Shown here: positions 1 to 13,600 of the stretch, in pieces
How the letters are laid out: the number at the start of each line of letters is the position of its first letter
Numbering within the stretch: position 1 is the first letter of the stretch
Source: Amphirosellinia nigrospora
Taxonomy: Eukaryota > Ascomycota > Sordariomycetes > Xylariales > Xylariaceae
Length of the DNA stretch: 64,000 bases
Assembly: GCA_004123355.1 (NCBI GenBank)
Contig: SCHM01000001.1
Span: 2,844,001 to 2,908,000 of the forward strand
Direction of reading: 5' to 3'
The notes under the pieces: model-generated
The model's input: only the letters and a program-made list of their open reading frames with translations
What the model was told of the DNA's origin: nothing
Databases searched by the model: none
Position numbers and translations under genes: made by a program

Positions 1-4
1 AAAA

Positions 5-2703
5 GGGGGAAAGGAGGAAATAGTGCGGCTTTTACTCGAGGAGGACGTTAATATTGAGGAAAGCCTAATAACCAAGCGGCCAGGTATTCTACCATTTGGA
101 GGATGGTATTCGAAAAGAAAAAAATGGAAATTTGGCAAAAACTCCTGACGATCTCGATTCAAGCATCGATGGGGAATTTAAGGCTAGAGTCATGATTTTC
201 AACTCTAATTCAGGTGTTTACGGGCGAAATTCAGAAGATATACCCATCAACTCGCTTTTGCGGTACTCTACAGCTTACTCGATCCCACCAAATGATAATA
301 GTAGCTTCCAGTGGATTCATCTACCAGCTAATAATGTGAGCCGCCGTTTTGGTGCACGAAGGGGTTCACTCCAAGCTGACATATATACTCTTCTAGATGA
401 AATGGGTTGAGGTAATACGAATGTCTCTTCCATGATCTAGGCTGTTATTTCTAACTGGTTCTGATTCAGGTCTTCATCTTCCACTTCACAGATAGGTCAT
501 CAGCATACAATATTCTAAAGCCGCCCCGGTGGGTCGAACGCAGCACCGGGGTAAACCCAATGCCCATCATGCTCGATTTATGCAGCCGTTTTGCCAAGGC
601 TTTGATCGTGAGTCATAGCTATATCTAAAAACTTCAAATTAGAAAACTAAGCGTAGAAGCTATTGCCCTCCGAATCCCTTGAAATCGGACAAACCCATCG
701 GGACCAGAATATCGTCATGTTTGTAAGCTATTAGTTACAAGTGTTAACTGGCGGAAAATATTCCTAACAAGTGTCTAAGATGCCGTACTTCCACTGGGAA
801 GAGGAAACGCGACTATCCGAAACGAGATCAGTGATAAGAAACCTGACTACTACGGGTCAAACTAAATATCAAAAACTCCATGGCGCTTATACATCTCAAG
901 ATCAATCACATTCACTTCATATGCGGCGAACCTTAGACCAGTTTTGCTACTACACTCTGGATGACACGGACAAGAGAGACCAAAACCAAACCGTTAGCCG
1001 TTATCAACGCAATAATTCCTCCTCATCGAAAGTGGCAGTTGTGGTTGATCAGCTCTGGCTATGGGTTCTTGTCGGAAGTACTGGCCGAGCTGATACGATT
1101 CTTACATGTTTCCCCAGCAATGATGACTTCAACCCTATAGCGCGTACCGGACTAGACCCGGATCCAGACGGCTTCACTGACGTTTTAGAAAACATTATGC
1201 TGCAGAGGATCTATGAGCCGCAAACTATGAAAACACCCTATGATCTTGCAGGTGTCATCGCCAGCAGATGTTCCAAAGTTTTCCTCGATCCCTCCAGAGC
1301 TGGGGGAACCTACAATTTGCTGAGATATATCAGCGTGCTATTAATGACGTTGTGAGTACTTTGACTATATCATTTGTGTCGGTTCATATGTGACTAACTC
1401 CAGAGAAGGTGGAACAAGAGACAGAGCTGTTTGACATATTCTCTACTTTGATCGAATTTCGGAGAGACAAGGCGGACACTGCCAAGAAGATCAGGGACGC
1501 ACTACTGACACTACAGGGCATGAGGGATCAAGACGCAAGGCACCTTAGAGACGTAAGGCACCTTAGGGATTTATGCCTAGATTATAGCCAAGACACCGAC
1601 CATTCAGAGATTCCTAGTCGTGACGAGATCAACTCGCTCGCAAACAGCTTATACCCTGATAAAGAGAAGGTATTCGCACTGCTTCAGAGACTTGGAAATC
1701 TCCACGTACTTGAGATTTCGCGCGAAATCACTCTTATCCGCGAAATCAAAGATGTTCAAGACGAACTGAACATTATGACAATGGTTTTTAATGACCAGAG
1801 AAGTGTCATAAAGGAAATGGAGAAGATCATTGTGGAAAGAGCTAACTTGGTCACACGCAACTCATTGTCTCAGATCAGAATTGACAGCGAAGAGAAAGCC
1901 AAGACGGATCAAGTCGGAGATAACCAAGACTTTAACGTACGAGATGAAGAATCTGAGGATGTATCTGATACTAAAGCCCCGATACTAATCAAAGAAACCC
2001 GCCGATACGCACTGATGAACAGTAACGAAAGCCACCAAGAAAGAGCATCACACTCCAGAAGCGAAGTCTGGGGCACTAGCCTTGACGCAAAATACCCCAG
2101 CCTCCCAGTCAGTGCTGTCCAGCCAGTGTGGATGAAGTGGCCGAGATGACTCGGCGGGCCGCCAACGCCCTGCAGGCGGTGTGTACTCACGTTTCACGCT
2201 TAGCAAGGAATACAACTAAACTGACCACGATATGACAGCTCGAGTTCCTTGTGGACTTGAAGCAGAAGCAGAGTAACGTGGTGGATGCTCGTTCCGCCCG
2301 CATCCAAGCCCAAGAATCCCTCAAGTTGACGAAAGCATCAGAGGAGCAAGGGAGGGCCATCATGGTCTTTACCATAGCCACGATTGTATTTGTAAGTTTT
2401 CTATTATCATGTAGTAATTTTGGTGCTAATTCATACTTACAAGTTGCCGCTATCCTTCATGGCGGCATTCTTCGCCCTCAACATCACGGAGTTCCAGCGC
2501 GACCAGGGAGGGACTCTTGGCTTGGGTTATGTCCTGGCGATTATGTGTAAGTCGAGGATGAAGAACTATAAACTCACTTCGTGAAATGCTCACCCGTTGT
2601 ATCAGTGCCAATCTCTTTCGTCATTTCGGCCTTCCTTATTTATATCGCTCTCAAAGCAACAAGCTTGCAAAGTATGATGACGATGATTACGGGATGGTTT
2701 TGA
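5..2703 (+). CDS. Ankyrin-repeat / CorA-like membrane protein, 5' truncated by window
   Basis: The first bases read in one frame as the end of an ankyrin repeat (about 5-60, GGKEEIVRLLLEEDVNIEE). The rest matches the fungal CorA-like (Mg2+ transporter-like) family: MPYFHWEEE near 780, RRTLDQ near 930, VVDQLWLWVL near 1050, a charged coiled-coil stretch 1404-2010, then DLKQKQSNVVDARSAR (2254-2300) leading into TM helix 1 (about 2363-2476) and TM helix 2 (about 2606-2690), stop at 2701-2703. Introns seen: about 1352-1403, 2179-2238, 2392-2443 and 2547-2605. The frame has to change near 60-95, near 1294-1312 (PPEL then LQFAEIYQRAINDV lie in different frames), at the 1351 splice junction and between 2084 and 2130. 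A short 18-bp duplication gives RHLRDV twice. Ankyrin-CorA fusions are common in filamentous fungi; transport activity is unproven. It may be a decayed copy or only carry assembly indels. Exon borders in the first 800 bases are uncertain. Confidence 0.7.
1532..1567 (+). repeat. 18-bp tandem duplication in coding sequence
   Basis: Two adjacent 18-bp units (1532-1549 and 1550-1567) differ only at two bases and encode DARHLR-DVRHLR in the soluble helical part of the CorA-like protein. The unit length keeps the reading frame. Confidence 0.85.
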
Positions 2704-3645
2704 ACGATGAGTAAGGGTGAAGAGATGCTGGGACCAGTTCTGCTCTACCACCCTTCCAATGAATATAGTATAGTCTTGCAAAGCCAACGTCGAGACAATG
2801 ATACATCAGGTTACTACGGAATAGGAGATAGTGGAAGCTGGCAATACCAATGCTACGATGGTGAATGAAATAGCCAGCCAATTGACTTAACCTGGAGTTG
2901 TCCAGAATAAACAAAGTATATCAATTCCAATAAATTGCAACTGTAAGTCTTATTATAGCTAGCTAGCTAAGCCATTTATTTAAGACCACATCGCTAAGAA
3001 ATGAGGTGCTGCCGACTATTCTCGGATTTTCCCGTTAGCATTTAATTAAACACCTAAGTGCTAGGCACAACTAGACATTTGAGAGATTGACTATATGACA
3101 AAGGCTTAGGTAGAGGACTTGTTAAAACATCGATTTCTACTGGAATCGGGCTGTATCTGATACCATCCAGTATTTCTGGGCACACCAAAATAACACGGAA
3201 CTTCCGAGGATATCAACCAATTCTACGTTTCGGTAAAAAGTACTGAAGTAGTGCGCGTAGGTGTAAAAAGGGGTAAACCAAATCCCTTACAACACACACT
3301 ACTATATGTCTTGAAAGCTGTTTACGCTAAGCATGCCGACGAATAACTCCGGTCAATATAAAAAAGGAATTCTATAAGAGTAGGTTGCTAGATGTACTTA
3401 GGAACTCATCATCCTATCTCAAGTAAACTTTAGGGTCGTGTGGGGCTTACTAAGCCACCTAGTTCTCAAAAAGAGGATATCCAATCTTACCTCTCGGCAA
3501 GCAGAAAACCTCTAGCCAAGTCCCAAGGAGCTAAGAAGATATCACGCATCCACGCATCCTTAAAAATCAAGACCGGTATAAATGCAACGCAGAGCTTTTT
3601 TCTCTTTTTATTCATTTACTTTCTTTCATTTTTCTATTCATCTCT
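2704..3645. other. Intergenic region, no gene seen
   Basis: About 940 bases between the CorA-like gene (+) and SMP3 (-), so both genes end here and it should hold two 3' UTRs. It contains a short CTAGCTAG run near 2960 and T-rich stretches near 3590-3640. The small open frames show no recognisable protein. Confidence 0.6.
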
Positions 3646-5466
3646 CTACCTTGGCGGCCGATCGCAGCTTTTCGTCACCCTCCAAGCGACGAGTCCCCGT
3701 CTTCCAACGGCTCTTTTGAGGGTATTCCAAACCCCGTCCTCGGCCCAGTCCAGATCATCCAGGTTGAGGTGTTTCCCGTACCTCCAAACCTCCCTGAACC
3801 GCAGACCGTCCAACCCCTTGTTCTCCAGGTAAGGGTCCAACCACGTGGTCGAGAAGGGCGCGATCAGATACGTGCCGGTTTTCTCTTTGAGGTATTCGCG
3901 GCTGCGCCGGTCGGCGGGCGTGTCGCATGTCGCTATGCGCCCTAGCTCCTCCAGCAATGTCTCGCCCGGCATGCCCGCCACGTCCTTGGTGGTGAGAACC
4001 TCGTTCTTGCCGTTCAATAGCCAGATCGGAGGCATGTATGTCTTCCACCAGATCGCCTGTGTCGCGTCTGGTTGCTTGCTTAGGAAAACCTGAGCAGGCA
4101 CTATCCCGCCTTGATGATATACTCCCATTAAAAGTCCCAATACCGCATTAAACCCGATCCAGGCACTTATCCAAATTTTCAGAAATTTGCTATTCTTCGG
4201 TAGCTGCACTGATGACAGCAGCAAAGGTATCGTCGGGAGCAAAAACCGAGCTTCCTGGTGTTGAAACATCGAGAGTACTAATATTCCAGATATGGCGGAA
4301 TAAAACCGTAGGTTTAGATGCGGTTGCGTGAAGAGAAGGCCAACGGCCGGTCCAATGAGTAGAGGTAGATTGACAAGTAAGTGTTGGTACCAAGGATGGA
4401 GTCCATGCTGCGCTAAATTGGAAGGCGAGATATTGTATCGCAAATTATTCCACGGCGTAAGCACAGGGTTTCGATAGAGATCCAACCAAGATATCGAATA
4501 TGGCGTGTAGAACGAGGTATCGAGTGAGACGGCGACCAAAAGCGTAAATAAGGCCGAAATTGTCATCACAATAAGTGAGAAAGGTCTAGTTTTAAGCTCC
4601 TAATTAGGATTGTATACCATCAAGTTTCATGGCTCATGGGTTCTTACTTATTAATAAAATGTGGTATTAAGCGAAGCCCGGGTATTAGTAGAAAGGCAGG
4701 GAATGTAATCCTGTTAAAGAAGCCGAAGACACAGACACCACCAAGCACAGTCGAGGCCAAAATAGAAGATGATTGCTGCGAGGGCTGATTAGTATGGGCC
4801 CACTGACAGGATGGGATAATTGAACAGGAGCTGGATACTCACAGAGGTCTCCAGGATGCGCTCAATCAAAACCAAACTCCATAAAACCACGAGTGTCTCG
4901 ATCGAGTTAGAGAAAGTGTGTGTCTGGAAGGTCCAGGTGACATAAGACGATGCGACCAACAAGGCGGCGACGGGACGGTGTCGCCGCGACGGCACGAGTT
5001 CATGTATAGCCCAGTCCTCCAGCACGAAGCTGGTGATGAACATCAGGACGCGCAGCGTCCAGAATACGGCGATCGGGGGATCTCGCCGTCGTTGCCATTA
5101 CCGATCCACAGCCAGCGCAGAAGGAGCATGGGTAGTCCGTAGACCGGCCATAGCGGAAAGACGCTTCGGATAGGGTGGTCGCTCGTGAACTCCCAAGTCA
5201 GTCGGACGGGGTACTTGAATATTTGACCTATTGGGTTGCGCCCAACATCGCGTTAGTGAAGTTCAAGGTGCGTAATCCGATGCGCAGTGGTGAAGTGGTG
5301 GGCATAAATGCGACGTAAACTAAGGCGATAAGGTAGGTTAGGTTTACTTGTACATACCGGCGATGACCTCCGGACCTTGGAAGTTCTCATCTGGATGCAG
5401 ATAGCTCGACGACAGGGCAAACCATAGTCGGACCAGCACCAGGAGCAGGTATGTGCGCCGCCACAT
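3646..5466 (-). CDS. SMP3: GPI mannosyltransferase 4 (Smp3/PIG-Z type, GT22)
   Basis: ER membrane enzyme that adds the fourth mannose to the GPI-anchor precursor from dolichol-phosphate mannose. Start ATG at 5466-5464 gives [20 protein letters not shown], a signal-anchor helix followed by [14 protein letters not shown], the acidic loop motif of GT22 enzymes (HPDE). Further conserved blocks are [35 protein letters not shown] and [20 protein letters not shown]. Exons: 5466-5358, 5227-4843, 4775-4648 and 4599-3646, about 525 residues, normal for the family. The frame breaks at the G run 5075-5079 (GEIP then IAVFWTLRV) and at the third donor near 4647; one extra base at each site restores the frame and makes the exon sum divisible by three. 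Same strand as LAS21, which acts in the same pathway. GPI10/PIG-B is the main alternative; HPDE and the C-terminus favour Smp3. Confidence 0.85.
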
Positions 5467-7215
5467 GGTTCCCGAAGGGAGATGCGTCCATTCGCATGCG
5501 ACTTAGGGTTCGCGATGCGCAATGAGACTCAGGTCTGGGAGTCGGGACGTGGGAGCAAGATAACGACGACAGGGTGTTAGGCCTGGAGGTACTCGATAGG
5601 GACGAACTGTGGGACTCTTTCGTGATCGGCAGGGCAGGTATCGTCAGACTCGATGTACGGTTCGCATGGTGCAGAGGATGCGCGCGAGATGGTCGTCGAT
5701 GCAATGGAATAATATATAGTGACTGTAAGATGACGAAGAAAGGCGTCAGGAATAAAGGCTAGGACTCGGCTGTGTGTTTGTTGTTGACAGGCTCACTAAA
5801 AGAATGGTAGTTGTTGTTGGTGTGGCCCCTTATCAACGTCAGCCCGGTCAAGGTGCCACTGAAAGAGCGAGCGTAGGGCAAGAGGAAAATCAAATGTTGT
5901 CGACTGATTCGACCGTCAATATGCACCTCTATAGTACCACAAACGAGGGTAGAACGAGGGTCTCATTGCCTGGCTAGCTTTGTGTTATTGGTTTGACTAG
6001 CCAGGGCCGCCAATCAGCTTGGGTGGGTGTGGCCATGTGCTGGGATCCTGTGCGATTGCGACCCGTGTCATTTCATCTTATTTGGGACAAATCTATTATT
6101 TTTAATTTTGGGGGTTCAATGGGGTTATTGGCCTGTCGACGGGCCTGTCAATGGGGTGGTCCGAGTTTGAATGCAAGTCATTCATTAGAGCTTTCCACTC
6201 ACTAGCCAAACCGTCACGCCACCCGGCAGATTATAGCCCTACATAATGTATGTATGTCTTGGTTCTGTATCATTGCTAAGGTATGAAGATTTCGCGACCG
6301 ACTCTACAGTAATAAAACCTATGCATACTGTCAAATATCCCGATGTTTCCATACGTAGCGACACAACTAGTCGCGTTTCTTCAAGTTATAGCGTAGGTAA
6401 GGTAGTATTACTATGCATATCCTGACAGATTATAGTAGTAAGGCAAATTACAGAGTATAGGCTGTGGAACCATTGCGTGGATCATTCGAGGCACAAACAA
6501 CCACGCAGTAAGACGGTTCCCGAATACGATTATATTAGACGTGTAACGTCCGGGCCACATCTGCATTTCTAGGTCTGTCTAGGGATTATGATAATCTTCG
6601 AGACCGAGACATAAAATATTTCCGATCATAGGGCAGGACTACTAGCGAGGGGCCGGCTAACCAAAGGTCTTATGAACATTTTTAGTGCCATTTAGCACGG
6701 GTATATCACACTATACCTAGTAGCGTAGTCCTGTCAAAAGTAGGTCCCGTCGGACTCACGATGGATGACAATGCCGTCATACCTCCCTAGTTGTTTGTGG
6801 GTACCTACCGGTGTCCAGATGCACGCTGTAATACCTACAGTGGGCAGCCACAAGGCTGAAGCCCGTCGGAGCAATTCTCAGCTTCGCGACCAATCAATAG
6901 CTTGTATCGAGCTACAGTGGGCCTAGGATCTCTTACTCAGTACTTTGTATCCTAGTAACATTCCTCTGGATTCTCCTCTTGATGGAATCCAGGTTCATCT
7001 CGGATATAAACGGCCATCTTTGATCTCTTTGCATAGCTGGTCGAAGGACATTATGCTACTCTGTTTGCCGTGCAAGTGCTAAGAGTACAAATGGCATGAG
7101 GGCAGCTTCGGACAGATTTCAACGAATACAAGTCTCTTGAATTTCATACGAAGAACGTTATTTAAATCTACTTGTATAATTAGTCGTGCACATATCTAGC
7201 CACTTTATTCTGGTA
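5467..7215. other. Intergenic region, no gene seen
   Basis: About 1.75 kb between SMP3 and LAS21, both on the minus strand, so it holds the SMP3 promoter and the LAS21 3' end. A 9-bp inverted repeat (6634-6642 and 6725-6733) with a small hairpin between them is visible. No protein-like open frame was found. Confidence 0.6.
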
Positions 7216-10153
7216 TCAAGTTCGCCCCAGCCAATACAACAAGCCCCCCAGTCCCATGTTGATAACAAGATGCTGCCCCAAACTCCAGGCCATGCTATAA
7301 AGATACTTCGGCGAGAAAACGGTCCAGATGAACAAGTGAGTTCTCAGCGCGGTGCAAGCCGCCATCACAGACCCAAGCTAGCCGCCACATACAACGTCAA
7401 GAGCGACGCGTGCTGCGTAAAGACATCCCTGCTCGCTTCGCCTCTTGTAGCTTTCATCCTGCTCGATAGTAGCAGGAGATTCGACGCCGACGTCCACCAC
7501 ACGGCGCCGGCCCAGTTGCTGACGAACGTCAGCGCACCTACGGCAAAGACATTGAAGTCACTGATGCCATTGTAGGCACTGGACAGATCAATCCCGGTGA
7601 AGGCATTCGAGCCCCCTCGCGAAGAACGAGGTGAACTGTAGGAGTAATGACGTAGTGGTCACTTCAATAGGGTCGAGGTTAAGCTCATTCAAGAAGAAGT
7701 ACATGCCCCGAAATAACAAGAATAAAGGTGCATTAGTCGCTCGCGACTGGGTCAACGCGAAAAGCGTGTATAAATGGTGTATAGCATGCACAGCTATGAC
7801 AGTATTAGTGCAATTCGGGTTTTGGTACGGCATCGTTGTGCTTACCTTGCTTCCTAGATGATTTAGTCGGCTGGAAGCATAACAGATATAGTGGGTAGAA
7901 AGCCGTGAGTCCAATGCCCATGAACACGGCTCGAGCTTGGGTCACGAGGGATGGCCCATCGAAGAAGTCGGCTAGGATTCTCGCCAGCCCGACAACTAGC
8001 TCAGGAGCATCTTGTTTTGTGAATGTGAGCTTGAATGATACGGCTGATGTGACCACTCCAGCAACAACCGAACCCGAAATCACGGTTGGAATCCCATCCA
8101 GAGCATTCAAAAGCTCACGGCTAACCAAAAAATACGCGGACCATACCAGCGCCCAAAGAAGCGTTGGGTGAGGCACTAGAAATGTAGTGACAATATCAGG
8201 CTCACCAGCAAATTTCTGGCCGGTTTGATTCCAACCGCGCGCCAGCCTCATCATCCCAAGCCCAAGGAGCGTCATAATGAGAAATTTCCCGCTTAGTCTT
8301 GGTGCCCTGCTGCAATGTCAGAAGCTAGTATTTTAGGCGAATCGGTGCGGGGATTATCACCTGTTGACCACAAGATAGAACAGCCACGCAGTCGTTGACC
8401 AATACCAGAAATGTTGCTCTTCCTCAACATAACTGCTAGCAAACATCATTACACCATAAAGTAGAGTAATCAATACACAAGGTACGAATTTGCGGATGGT
8501 CGTTTTGGTTGACACAGTCGTAGCCACGCCGGCTGCAAATGTAGCAGCGGCCGTAATGATTCCACCCAATATTAGCTTATCAATGTCATAATTGCTAGCC
8601 ATGCCGCTCATCATGACTTGAGCTTTAGAAAGCCACTATTTTGCAAAACATGTAAGTAAATACTTCAAAAAGTAGGTACTAGGACAGGCAAAGGAGAACC
8701 CACTCTTGATATATCTGAGGTCCAATCCTGATGCTGGGCACTATTGGTTTCTAACTGTTGGGTAACCTTACTGATTCTCCTCCACTCGCAAACTAACTCT
8801 TCAGCCGAGGAACTTGGGTGAAGACATTCCTGCTCACTCGCCACACCCTCGGCAAATGGGCTGCCTAATGTAGCGGTGACAATGGCAAGAATCTGTCTGG
8901 CATTACGCATAAGGATCTGCAGTTTATCGCGGGCTAGCAAACTAAGTTAGCCACCGCGATCTACGGGTTTATTATCAACTTACACTCAGGCCAAAGGGGC
9001 AGGAAGTCGGAGATAAAAGCCCCCAGGCTATTTTTAGGAACAGGGAAGCCGAGAAGCGCAGCAAGCGTTGGCGCCAAATCGGACTGCTCGACAGTGGAAT
9101 AGTATTGAAAGTCTTCAGTGAACTTGGCTGGGGCCTTTGCGCCTCCAGAAATGGCTTTCAGCTTTGGAGATACAAACACCAAAGCGGCCGAAGTCTCTCC
9201 AGGGGAAGAAGCCCCATGGTTACCTGCATCATTCATGCCGTGATCTCCACATACGACAAGCAAGGTGGACCGCAAATGCTCATTAGCTCCCATAGCTTCA
9301 TATATCTGATGCACTATGGCGTCCATCTCGCGCTGCTTCGGGATCATATTCGGGCCTCGCGGACCCGTCTTGTGACCAATGTGGTCGAGCCCCAGGTAAT
9401 GCAGGACCATGGTGTTCCAATCATCATTGACCAACTCGCCGGCGATGTGTCTCGTCACATTGTTATCAACCTCAACAAAGTCGGACACAAAGAAGCTCGT
9501 AGTCCCATCTGCTCGGTCGAAAGTGGCGGGGAAGAGTTTCAACCATGTGTCATCACCATACATGATTAGTTTCCCGGTGTTCTTGGCTCTCATCTGGGCG
9601 AGCCATGTATCCTGCGATGCTAAGGTCGAAGAGGTGTCGGCCTCGTCAAAGCTTAGGATGGCGTCGAGAAATGAGGGCGTCGTGCCGGTCGTCATGGCCT
9701 TAATGCGCGCATGGTAATAGTAGGGGATGTCGCATGAGCAGTGAACGGAATAGCAACGCCATCGTTGATTAAGCTGCACATGTACGTATCAGCAGAGATG
9801 TTCGCGGGCATGAATGTACTAAATAAGCCGACTCACCTTCGGGTATATTCGAAGCCTGAGCCATCAAGATACACAAAGTCACTAGAATCGCATAGCAAGT
9901 CAACGTGGCTGTAACTCCAATGAACGACCCGGGCTATCTACCTGCGCAAAGCATCGACAACCATGAAAATTAGCTTATCGAACGGCGCGTTGGGAGGCGA
10001 CCCAAGGTCCAAGTCTTCGTGGCGGGCGAGGCCAGGTAAAAAGGGTTTGTAGGGGAAGAAGCCGGTCGCAAAGATCAGGATGGCGACAGGTAAGAGTAAA
10101 TTGGCTGCGACAAGGAAGATCGTCGAAAAAGGGATGACATGGTGACGGTGCAT
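7216..10153 (-). CDS. LAS21: GPI ethanolamine phosphate transferase 2 (Las21/Gpi7, PIG-G type)
   Basis: ER multi-pass enzyme that places ethanolamine phosphate on the second mannose of the GPI anchor. The N-terminus (start ATG 10153) has one TM helix (FSTIFLVAANLLLPVAILIF), then the alkaline-phosphatase-like lumenal domain: DKLIFMVVDALR, SDFVYLDGSGFEYT, HATSPTITM, YGDDTWLKLFP, LDHIGHKTGPR and CGDHGMNDAGNHG carry the metal-binding Asp/His residues. WLSKAQVMMSGMASNYD begins the C-terminal part with many TM helices, ending GLGGLLYWLGRT. About six introns, the first at 9941. Single-base losses break the frame at 9710-9712 (TITM / RIKAMTTG), 7612-7616 (C run on the plus strand) and 7372-7374 (CCC). 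With those allowed for, the protein is full length, about 850 residues. It lies next to SMP3 on the same strand. The FTAHATSP and C-terminal motifs favour Las21 over Gpi13 or Mcd4. Confidence 0.9.
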
Positions 10154-10612
10154 GTCCAATGGCAAGGGTCGAGCTTTTCGAGTTCGTTCATGGAAGAGAA
10201 TCTATTAGAGGGCGAGCATACCTCATTCTTCGAGAGTTGATAAAAGAGTGACGATGGTGAGCGATTGAGGACCTTGGGGAGGGAAGGTTAATTGAACTTG
10301 GGCGGCGTCACAGCTTACGGTAGGTTCCCAGGTTGCTGGGTTTCAGGGACTCCTGGCCCCTGTCAGTACCCCTGTGGAAAAACCGGGGATGGCGCGTGCC
10401 GTAGTGTATGTATCTCCTATTCCTGTCCGAGCTCGCCAGATCCCCGCATCGCCGGGACCCGGTAGCATCCCGTCGCTAGTAATGGCTAAGTCGTATCAAG
10501 AACCATTAGATGTTAGTGTTCACAGACCTATGTCGTTGTGTGACATAAGCGGATTAGACTAGACGAGAAACCATATAGAGGCATAGAATGATCACTGTCA
10601 CCATAAGCTGTT
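10154..10612. other. Intergenic region (LAS21 promoter / TRM732 3' end)
   Basis: About 460 bases between two minus-strand genes. CCC/GGG-rich near 10340-10470. No gene seen. Confidence 0.6.
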
Positions 10613-13600
10613 CTATACGTCTATCCTACACATCCTAAGCAGCAATCCATGGATCCTTACTCCATCATCACCACCTAGCTTCCAGAAGCGATTCAATTCC
10701 TCTGACACTTCCGTATAGGTGTTTGCTTCCTCCTCTTTATTCTCTTCTCCTTGGATATGCGCTTGGCTCCGAGTGTTTTTCAATTCCGCAAGCATGGAGG
10801 CGCAAATCAAGATACGTGCGCAAATCGTGAAAACCTCAGGTTTTGATGTCCATCCCAGGGGCCCGTCGCCAACTACAGCGGACTCGGATCGGGCGATCTC
10901 AATGAGTGCGCGCAACCCACCTAGTGTCCATTTCGCGAGAGCCTGATCTGCGTTACCTCGGGCGTCTTTGACCCTGGTCGAATCTGAGGCTAGAAAAACA
11001 TGCACCCACCGCTTCGCCTCGCGTACCTCGTCGATATATTGATTGTGTTCCTCGACGACAAAAAGTGAGTCATCGAACCGCATAGCTTCTGCTAGCTGGT
11101 CCTTTGCTGGGACCCAGTCTGACCCATCTGCCTCGGCTGAGCCTCTTTCTATTGGGCCTGTGGTGACAAAAGAATAAGAACCAAAATTGTGTCCAACTAT
11201 ACGCCCTGCGACGTGCATTAGGAAATCGGAGTCATGTCCGAAGTGCGCAGCGAGCCAGCGCAAAAGTTGAGCACCAGCCTCAACTGGCACGAGCGCCAAC
11301 CCCAAAACAGGGCTTGCGGCTTCAGCAGCAGCTTCCGAACTTCCACATCATCATCCGTGAGAGCGTCGTAGAGGGCAAGAAGCCACGGCAAGTGAGCAGT
11401 GGATATCGTAGAGTGATCCGATATACCAGTAGGAAAACAAACGATAGCCGCTAGCGAATTGATAGCTTCTACAGCAGCCACACGAGTATCAAATGTCTGC
11501 CGCTTAGTTAGTTTGTATGTTTCTTTATTAAAAGGAGAGGATTCAGCTAGACTTACTCGATCCGCCACCCCAGCATCACTCATCATAGTGCCCCAGCTCC
11601 TTAGCCGTCGCGCAAGGCTCTCGTCAAACTTTGGCCCCGCGCCCGAGCGAGAGAGGTAGCCATCAGAGGCCCGCTAACGCGTATAATAGCGTCGGCAAGG
11701 CTCGCATTCATAGGTTTCTGGTGTAAGTCTAACCATAGAGTATGCATCGTCTCCTCCGGTGGAACACCACTTAGCGTACTATCTCGGGACGTAGCTCTCA
11801 ATAGTGCGTCTATCAGAGACGCGAGACTTTCTAGAGCCGCTGTTCGTGGCTCTGGCGCTTTTGTGGCAAAGCATACATGTAGATATGTGATTGCGAGACG
11901 TGATTTGATCTCATCCTTCTGTGGCAAGTCACTACTTGCTACGGCCTCAAGCATTCCGCATGCAATATTGATGTCAGTCGCTAGAGCGCCCTCCAGCTCT
12001 TGATCCAGCGTATCAATTGCCTTCTCATTCTTTCTTCTCAAGGCATGCTGCACATTTGCTTCGCCCGTTCTGATATTTAACAATGCGAGAGGCGCCTGGC
12101 TAGAGCTCCGGTTTGCCTTCAACAATCTGAAATCCCAAAGGAGTCTGTTGGGCTGTATCTGAACCGTTTTTTCTATAAAGCTGACAACGTCGATGTATAC
12201 GGCTTGCGCTTCCGTGCATGTAGACAGGCAACCATTCGAAGCCGTCATACCGCCCAAAATCTCGCAAATAACATTGATTTTTTTCTCTATACAAAGTTAG
12301 TATCCTGGTCGTAGTAGTGAGGTGCATGAACGAGACCTACCAGAAAGCTCATTCGGCATAACTTGAAGAAGCCTTTCAAGTAAAAATCTTATAGTAAGAA
12401 GTACTCCATGTAGCTTGTTCGCGCTTTTGCCTGTGCTAGTAACAAGTAGTTCGACGGACTCGAGCCAAGCAGGTGTCAAAAGTAACGAGCATAGGGTCCG
12501 TGCCGCAATCTCTCTCACATGCCATATGTGACTACCCAAATACCAGGAAATTACATCAAATAGTTTTTGAATGTATCCTTCTGGCGGGCCAGCACGACGA
12601 ATGATATCTAGCGCTGGGAACACCGCTTCGGCCGTTTGCGTGCCCATAGTAATGCCGGATGATTCTTTACCCAATTCCAAGAGATTGACGAGAAGTGAAG
12701 GGAGCGCCTCAAATTTATGATACGGAATTTTAACAGTTCGACCGTCCCACCCAGCCTCCACCGTTGATTTGTTCTCGTTCGTACCAAAAAGATTATCTAT
12801 CAGGCTTCGCAAAAGCAGGAGACCACAGTTACGGATTGCCCATCTATATTAGTTAGCTTTCTCCGTTTTTTGAAAAGTGATTCTTATGACCTCTTACACT
12901 TCCGATTGGAGACTCGACGCAGCCAATTGCAAACAATCTGTTAAATAAGGTTCAGCGCGGTGGTTCAAGAAAGATGTTTTGAAAATGTCCTTCAAGCAAT
13001 TAAGAGCATGAACTTGTGCGAGATTAGATCCGTCCGTCTCGGATACGAAAGCTGGCTCTCGCCCTATTTCTTGTAATTTAACCATAACTTCGTCAAAAGA
13101 GGGGTGATCCATTTTAGCTGCTAGTATGCCGACAATGATGGCAGGTATCCCGGCTGATCTCCGGGTCGTCGAGCCCTGTGTGCGTATACAGTTCAGTGCC
13201 CCCTATATAAATTAGCGACGTATCATACAGAAAGTGATGGAATGACTGACCTCGTACCACCGTTTCAGCAGATCGATGCCATTGTTTTGATGGTCAAGTG
13301 TACACTGAATGAGTTGACAGCAAGCTGTGAAGGTTTGAGAAACGGTGGAAAACGCGCCTCTGTGTCGAAGATTCGATAACTCATCAAACGTTAAACTACC
13401 AATATCCTCAAAGTTTTGCCAGGAAGGGGCAAGAAAGCCCTGTTTCCGGTCATAGCGCGCATTTTGAACAATGGCCCGCAGTAGGTTACTACAATAACTC
13501 AGTACAACGATTCGATAACCATGTTGTGTCTTACCTTGACTCATGTATGGCTCTAAAACTATAGCTCAAGAGGTCTTTGGTGTCGAGACCGTTTATCTCT

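Noticed and set aside
6634-6733. 9-bp inverted repeat that might mark a small foldback element
   Set aside because: Short arms and no target-site duplication.
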